Source: Erysipelotrichaceae bacterium (GTDB taxonomy: Bacteria > Bacillota_I > Bacilli_A > Erysipelotrichales > Erysipelotrichaceae). From it: a DNA stretch of 43,564 bases. Position numbers and translations under genes: made by a program. Below the pieces are notes generated by a model that was given only the letters and a program-made list of their open reading frames with translations, ran no database searches and was not told the DNA's origin. The stretch lies in NCBI GenBank assembly GCA_017441765.1, contig JAFRVK010000001.1, positions 1 through 43,564 of the forward strand, written 5' to 3'. This document shows, one piece after another, positions 41,717 through 43,564 of this stretch (its first letter is position 1; every line of letters begins with the position of its first letter).

Positions 41717-42654
41717 TTCACCGAATCAAGCAGTTTCTCGGCCAATGCCTCATCCACGATCAGGATATCGGCATAGCCGCCATTGAGGACTGCCAGCGTC
41801 GCTTCGGCTTTCTCTGCCGTTGCGTTGAGGACGATGGATAGCGGTACCTTCCTGACATCCTCCAGAGGAACCGAAATCGAATGAATATTCTCGACCTCGA
41901 TTTCTTCGCCATCCATGCCTATGTATCTTCCGGAAAAGGAAGCGACTGCGCCTTTGTCCTTGAAACGGCTGAGGTTGTAGCTGTCGAAGTATCCTGACTG
42001 ATGGACCGCATTACGGACATCGTTCATCGAACCGATCCCGTTGATGCAGACATCGACTTTGCTGGCTTTCAGCAGAGCATCATGGATCATAGGCTCATTG
42101 ATCAGGTAATTGTATACTTCATTGCCTTTGACGAATAATGGCGAATTGATCGAAGAATAGGTGCCATGCATCTTCCTGGCCAAGCGCTGAGCGACCGAGA
42201 ATCCATCGATGGCGGGATTCCCCATCGTCATACAACCGACCATCTGGGCGACATTGATTCCGTCAAAGACGCCGTCATCGATCGCATCGACAAAGCTGTT
42301 GATCGAACGGCCCCAGGAGATCCCGATGGTCATCCCTGGTTCAAGAAAGGCAGAAATCAGTATGGCAGCTGCCTTGCCGCAGATATCGATCGACTTGTCG
42401 AAATCGAAATCCGATCCGACAACGACTGCATCTCTGAGCTTGAATGCCCTACGCAGTTTATTGGAAAGTTTATTGTTCTTACTGACAGATGTTTCGATGA
42501 TGATCTTGACGACGCCTTGTTTCTTGGCATCTTCGATCAGTCTGGAAACGGTCGGACGCGATGCGCCGATGATCGAACCGATCTCCTGCTGAGACAGACC
42601 GCGTTCATAGTAGAGTTCAGCAACATATTCCAGTATATTATCGTTTCTGTTCAT
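41710..42654 (-). CDS. SorC-family sugar-binding transcriptional regulator
   Basis: A 314-residue regulator. An N-terminal helix-turn-helix (YYERGLSQQEIGSIIGASRP, about 16-35, then TVSRLIEDAKKQG) precedes the SorC effector domain, with ISWGRSINSFVDAI, VAQMVGCMTMGNPAI, INGIGSMNDVRNA and the C-terminal NGGYADILIVDEALAEKLL. Effectors of this family are usually phosphorylated sugars. The start at 42654 (MNRNDNILEYV) aligns with the family; the longer frame to 42732 overlaps the HPr gene and is not used. It is divergent from the PTS genes and probably controls the whole cluster, including the divergent promoters at 40486-40589. Confidence 0.92.
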   Translation of the reverse strand: MNRNDNILEYVAELYYERGLSQQEIGSIIGASRPTVSRLIEDAKKQGVVKIIIETSVSKNNKLSNKLRRAFKLRDAVVVGSDFDFDKSIDICGKAAAILISAFLEPGMTIGISWGRSINSFVDAIDDGVFDGINVAQMVGCMTMGNPAIDGFSVAQRLARKMHGTYSSINSPLFVKGNEVYNYLINEPMIHDALLKASKVDVCINGIGSMNDVRNAVHQSGYFDSYNLSRFKDKGAVASFSGRYIGMDGEEIEVENIHSISVPLEDVRKVPLSIVLNATAEKAEATLAVLNGGYADILIVDEALAEKLLDSVKK

Positions 42655-42687
42655 AAATACATTATATATCAAAGCAAAGGAGTAGAT

Positions 42688-42951
42688 ATGGTCAGTCAGG
42701 AATTTACAGTAAAAAATCCCACCGGTATCCATGCGAGACCTGCATCGATGCTGGTTCAGTTATGCAGCAAAATGAACGACGAGATCTCGATTGTTACCGA
42801 GGAAGGGAAAACGGTCAATCCGAAGAGCATCCTTTCCGTTCTGATGGGCGGAATGGCGAAAGGCATGAAGATCACCGTCAATGCCGAAGGCGAGAATGAG
42901 GAAGATTCTCTGAAACAGATCATGGAACTGCTGGATAGTTTTACCGAATAA
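42688..42951 (+). CDS. HPr-family phosphocarrier protein
   Basis: An 87-residue HPr. The phosphorylated histidine is His15 in NPTGIHARPAS, and Ser47 is the regulatory site (NPKSILSVLMGG). It carries phosphate from Enzyme I to the PTS IIA protein. Ser47 implies it could also be a target of HPr kinase and a CcpA partner. An AAAGGAG ribosome binding site precedes it. An HPr gene inside a sugar-specific PTS operon, directly before IIA, suggests a dedicated carrier rather than the general ptsH. The ATG is 34 bases from the divergent regulator start. Confidence 0.92.
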   Translation: MVSQEFTVKNPTGIHARPASMLVQLCSKMNDEISIVTEEGKTVNPKSILSVLMGGMAKGMKITVNAEGENEEDSLKQIMELLDSFTE

Positions 42952-42960
42952 GGAGATCCT

Positions 42961-43419
42961 ATGGAACAGGCAATTTATCGTGAATTGATCATGACTGGCG
43001 TCGATGCCAAGGACAGCGAGGATGCGATCCGGCAGGTCGCTCAGCTGTTTCTGAAGAACGGTTTTGTCAAAGAAAGCTATGTTGATGCTGTCGTAGAACG
43101 TGAAAAGGTCTTTGCGACAGGTCTGGAACTGGAAGGTATCAGCATTGCGATGCCGCATACCGATATCATCCATGTCAACAAGCCGGGCGTGACAGTCGCA
43201 AAACTGGCGCATCCAGTGGAATTCGAGCACATGGGCGAACCAGGCAGAAAAGTCCAGGCAGAGATGCTGTTCATGATGGCGATCACCAATCCGGAAGATC
43301 AGATCGGTACCATCATGAGAGTGTTGGGTGCTTTCCAGAACAAGGATGCGATGGAAGCATTCAAGAAGGCGGAAACAGAAGATGAAATCTATGCTGCCGC
43401 TATGCAATATATTGGTTAG
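42961..43419 (+). CDS. PTS sugar transporter subunit IIA (GatA/fructose-type)
   Basis: A 152-residue IIA domain of the fructose-mannitol/galactitol superfamily. The phospho-accepting histidine is in GISIAMPHTDIIHV (His66), and VVEREKVFATGLELEG (about 44-59) is the conserved preceding segment. It takes phosphate from HPr and passes it to IIB. The size and the separate IIB behind it fit the galactitol-type layout with IIA, IIB and IIC on separate genes. An AAGGAG ribosome binding site and a nine-base gap follow the HPr gene. Confidence 0.9.
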   Translation: MEQAIYRELIMTGVDAKDSEDAIRQVAQLFLKNGFVKESYVDAVVEREKVFATGLELEGISIAMPHTDIIHVNKPGVTVAKLAHPVEFEHMGEPGRKVQAEMLFMMAITNPEDQIGTIMRVLGAFQNKDAMEAFKKAETEDEIYAAAMQYIG

Positions 43420-43461
43420 TGCCTTATAATATAAGGTGTTAATAAAAAAGGAGGAAATCTT

Positions 43462-43564
43462 ATGAAAACATGCACAGTTGTAACTGTATGCGGATCAGGC
43501 GTTGTTACCTCTTCAATGATCGCATTGAAGATCAAGGAACAGCTCAGAGAAAGAGGCTGGGATG
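43462..43564 (+). CDS. PTS sugar transporter subunit IIB (GatB-type), 5' part
   Basis: The first 34 codons are in the window. They begin MKTCTVVTVCGSGVVTSSM, where the Cys in VCGSG is the phosphorylated cysteine of galactitol-type IIB proteins, followed by ALKIKEQLRERGWD. An AAGGAGG precedes the ATG. It would pass phosphate from IIA to the incoming polyol at IIC. The IIC permease is expected next, outside the window. Confidence 0.88.
   Translation, partial: MKTCTVVTVCGSGVVTSSMIALKIKEQLRERGWD

Noticed and set aside
42166..42690. Long N-terminal extension of the HPr frame
   Set aside because: It is antisense to the SorC regulator. The HPr starts at 42688 with its own ribosome binding site and full family length.
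1..43564. CRISPR array or prophage
   Set aside because: No regularly spaced repeats, cas genes, integrase or phage structural genes were seen.

Overview
The window looks like a chromosome segment of a low-to-mid GC Firmicute, most likely of the Erysipelotrichia. The evidence is the AddA/AddB repair nuclease, PlsY, a CIRCE-type heat-shock operator, a DtxR-type operator, a VPKTG-anchored surface protein, Gat-type PTS genes and AGGAGG ribosome binding sites. The lineage is inferred from protein flavour and was not tested by any search.

Layout. 1-2109: an IS3/IS150-type element, cut by the window edge, has inserted into a cotH-like spore-coat kinase gene; the cotH remainder also carries a frameshift. 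2258-5492: small housekeeping genes (methyltransferase, AlkD-like DNA glycosylase, fructose-6-phosphate aldolase, TfoX-N protein, histidine phosphatase). 5690-6790: a metal-uptake operon (HMA-domain protein plus ZIP transporter) behind a promoter with a DtxR-like palindrome. 6803-8320: eroded genes, namely a methyltransferase stub, two proteins of the ATC-hydrolase family (one truncated) and an unidentified membrane-protein tail. 8530-11364: pruA-rocD, linking ornithine to glutamate through glutamate semialdehyde. 11497-18706: alpha/beta hydrolase, CDF metal exporter, oligoendopeptidase F interrupted by an in-frame amber codon, a membrane protein, a P-loop protein, a secernin-type C69 peptidase and a membrane-anchored GDPD. 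18805-24762: addB-addA. 24795-32696: plsY, tenA-like gene, GH25 muramidase, PHP phosphoesterase, and an ABC ATPase with a giant coiled-coil FtsX permease. 32746-37128: tRNA-Ala(GGC), surface protein, PNPOx-like protein, GNAT, Hsp20 under CIRCE, GNAT.

37175-43564 holds a divergent sugar or sugar-alcohol catabolic cluster. On the minus strand lie a split transketolase, a HAD phosphatase and a class II aldolase/epimerase. On the plus strand lies a zinc polyol dehydrogenase. These are followed by a SorC-type regulator divergent from a dedicated HPr, a PTS IIA and a Gat-type PTS IIB that runs off the window. The simplest reading is import of a polyol by PTS as its phosphate, oxidation to a ketose phosphate by the dehydrogenase, and entry into the pentose phosphate pathway by transketolase. 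Two copies of a palindromic ACAATTGT-core site sit in the divergent promoter region and are candidate operators.

Two cross-cutting patterns stand out. First, many transcription units have a TATAAT-like box only 6-11 bases before the start codon and no Shine-Dalgarno, suggesting leaderless or near-leaderless mRNAs. Second, terminator hairpins often run through their T-tract straight into the next promoter's -10 box. Several genes in the first 15 kb are visibly decaying.
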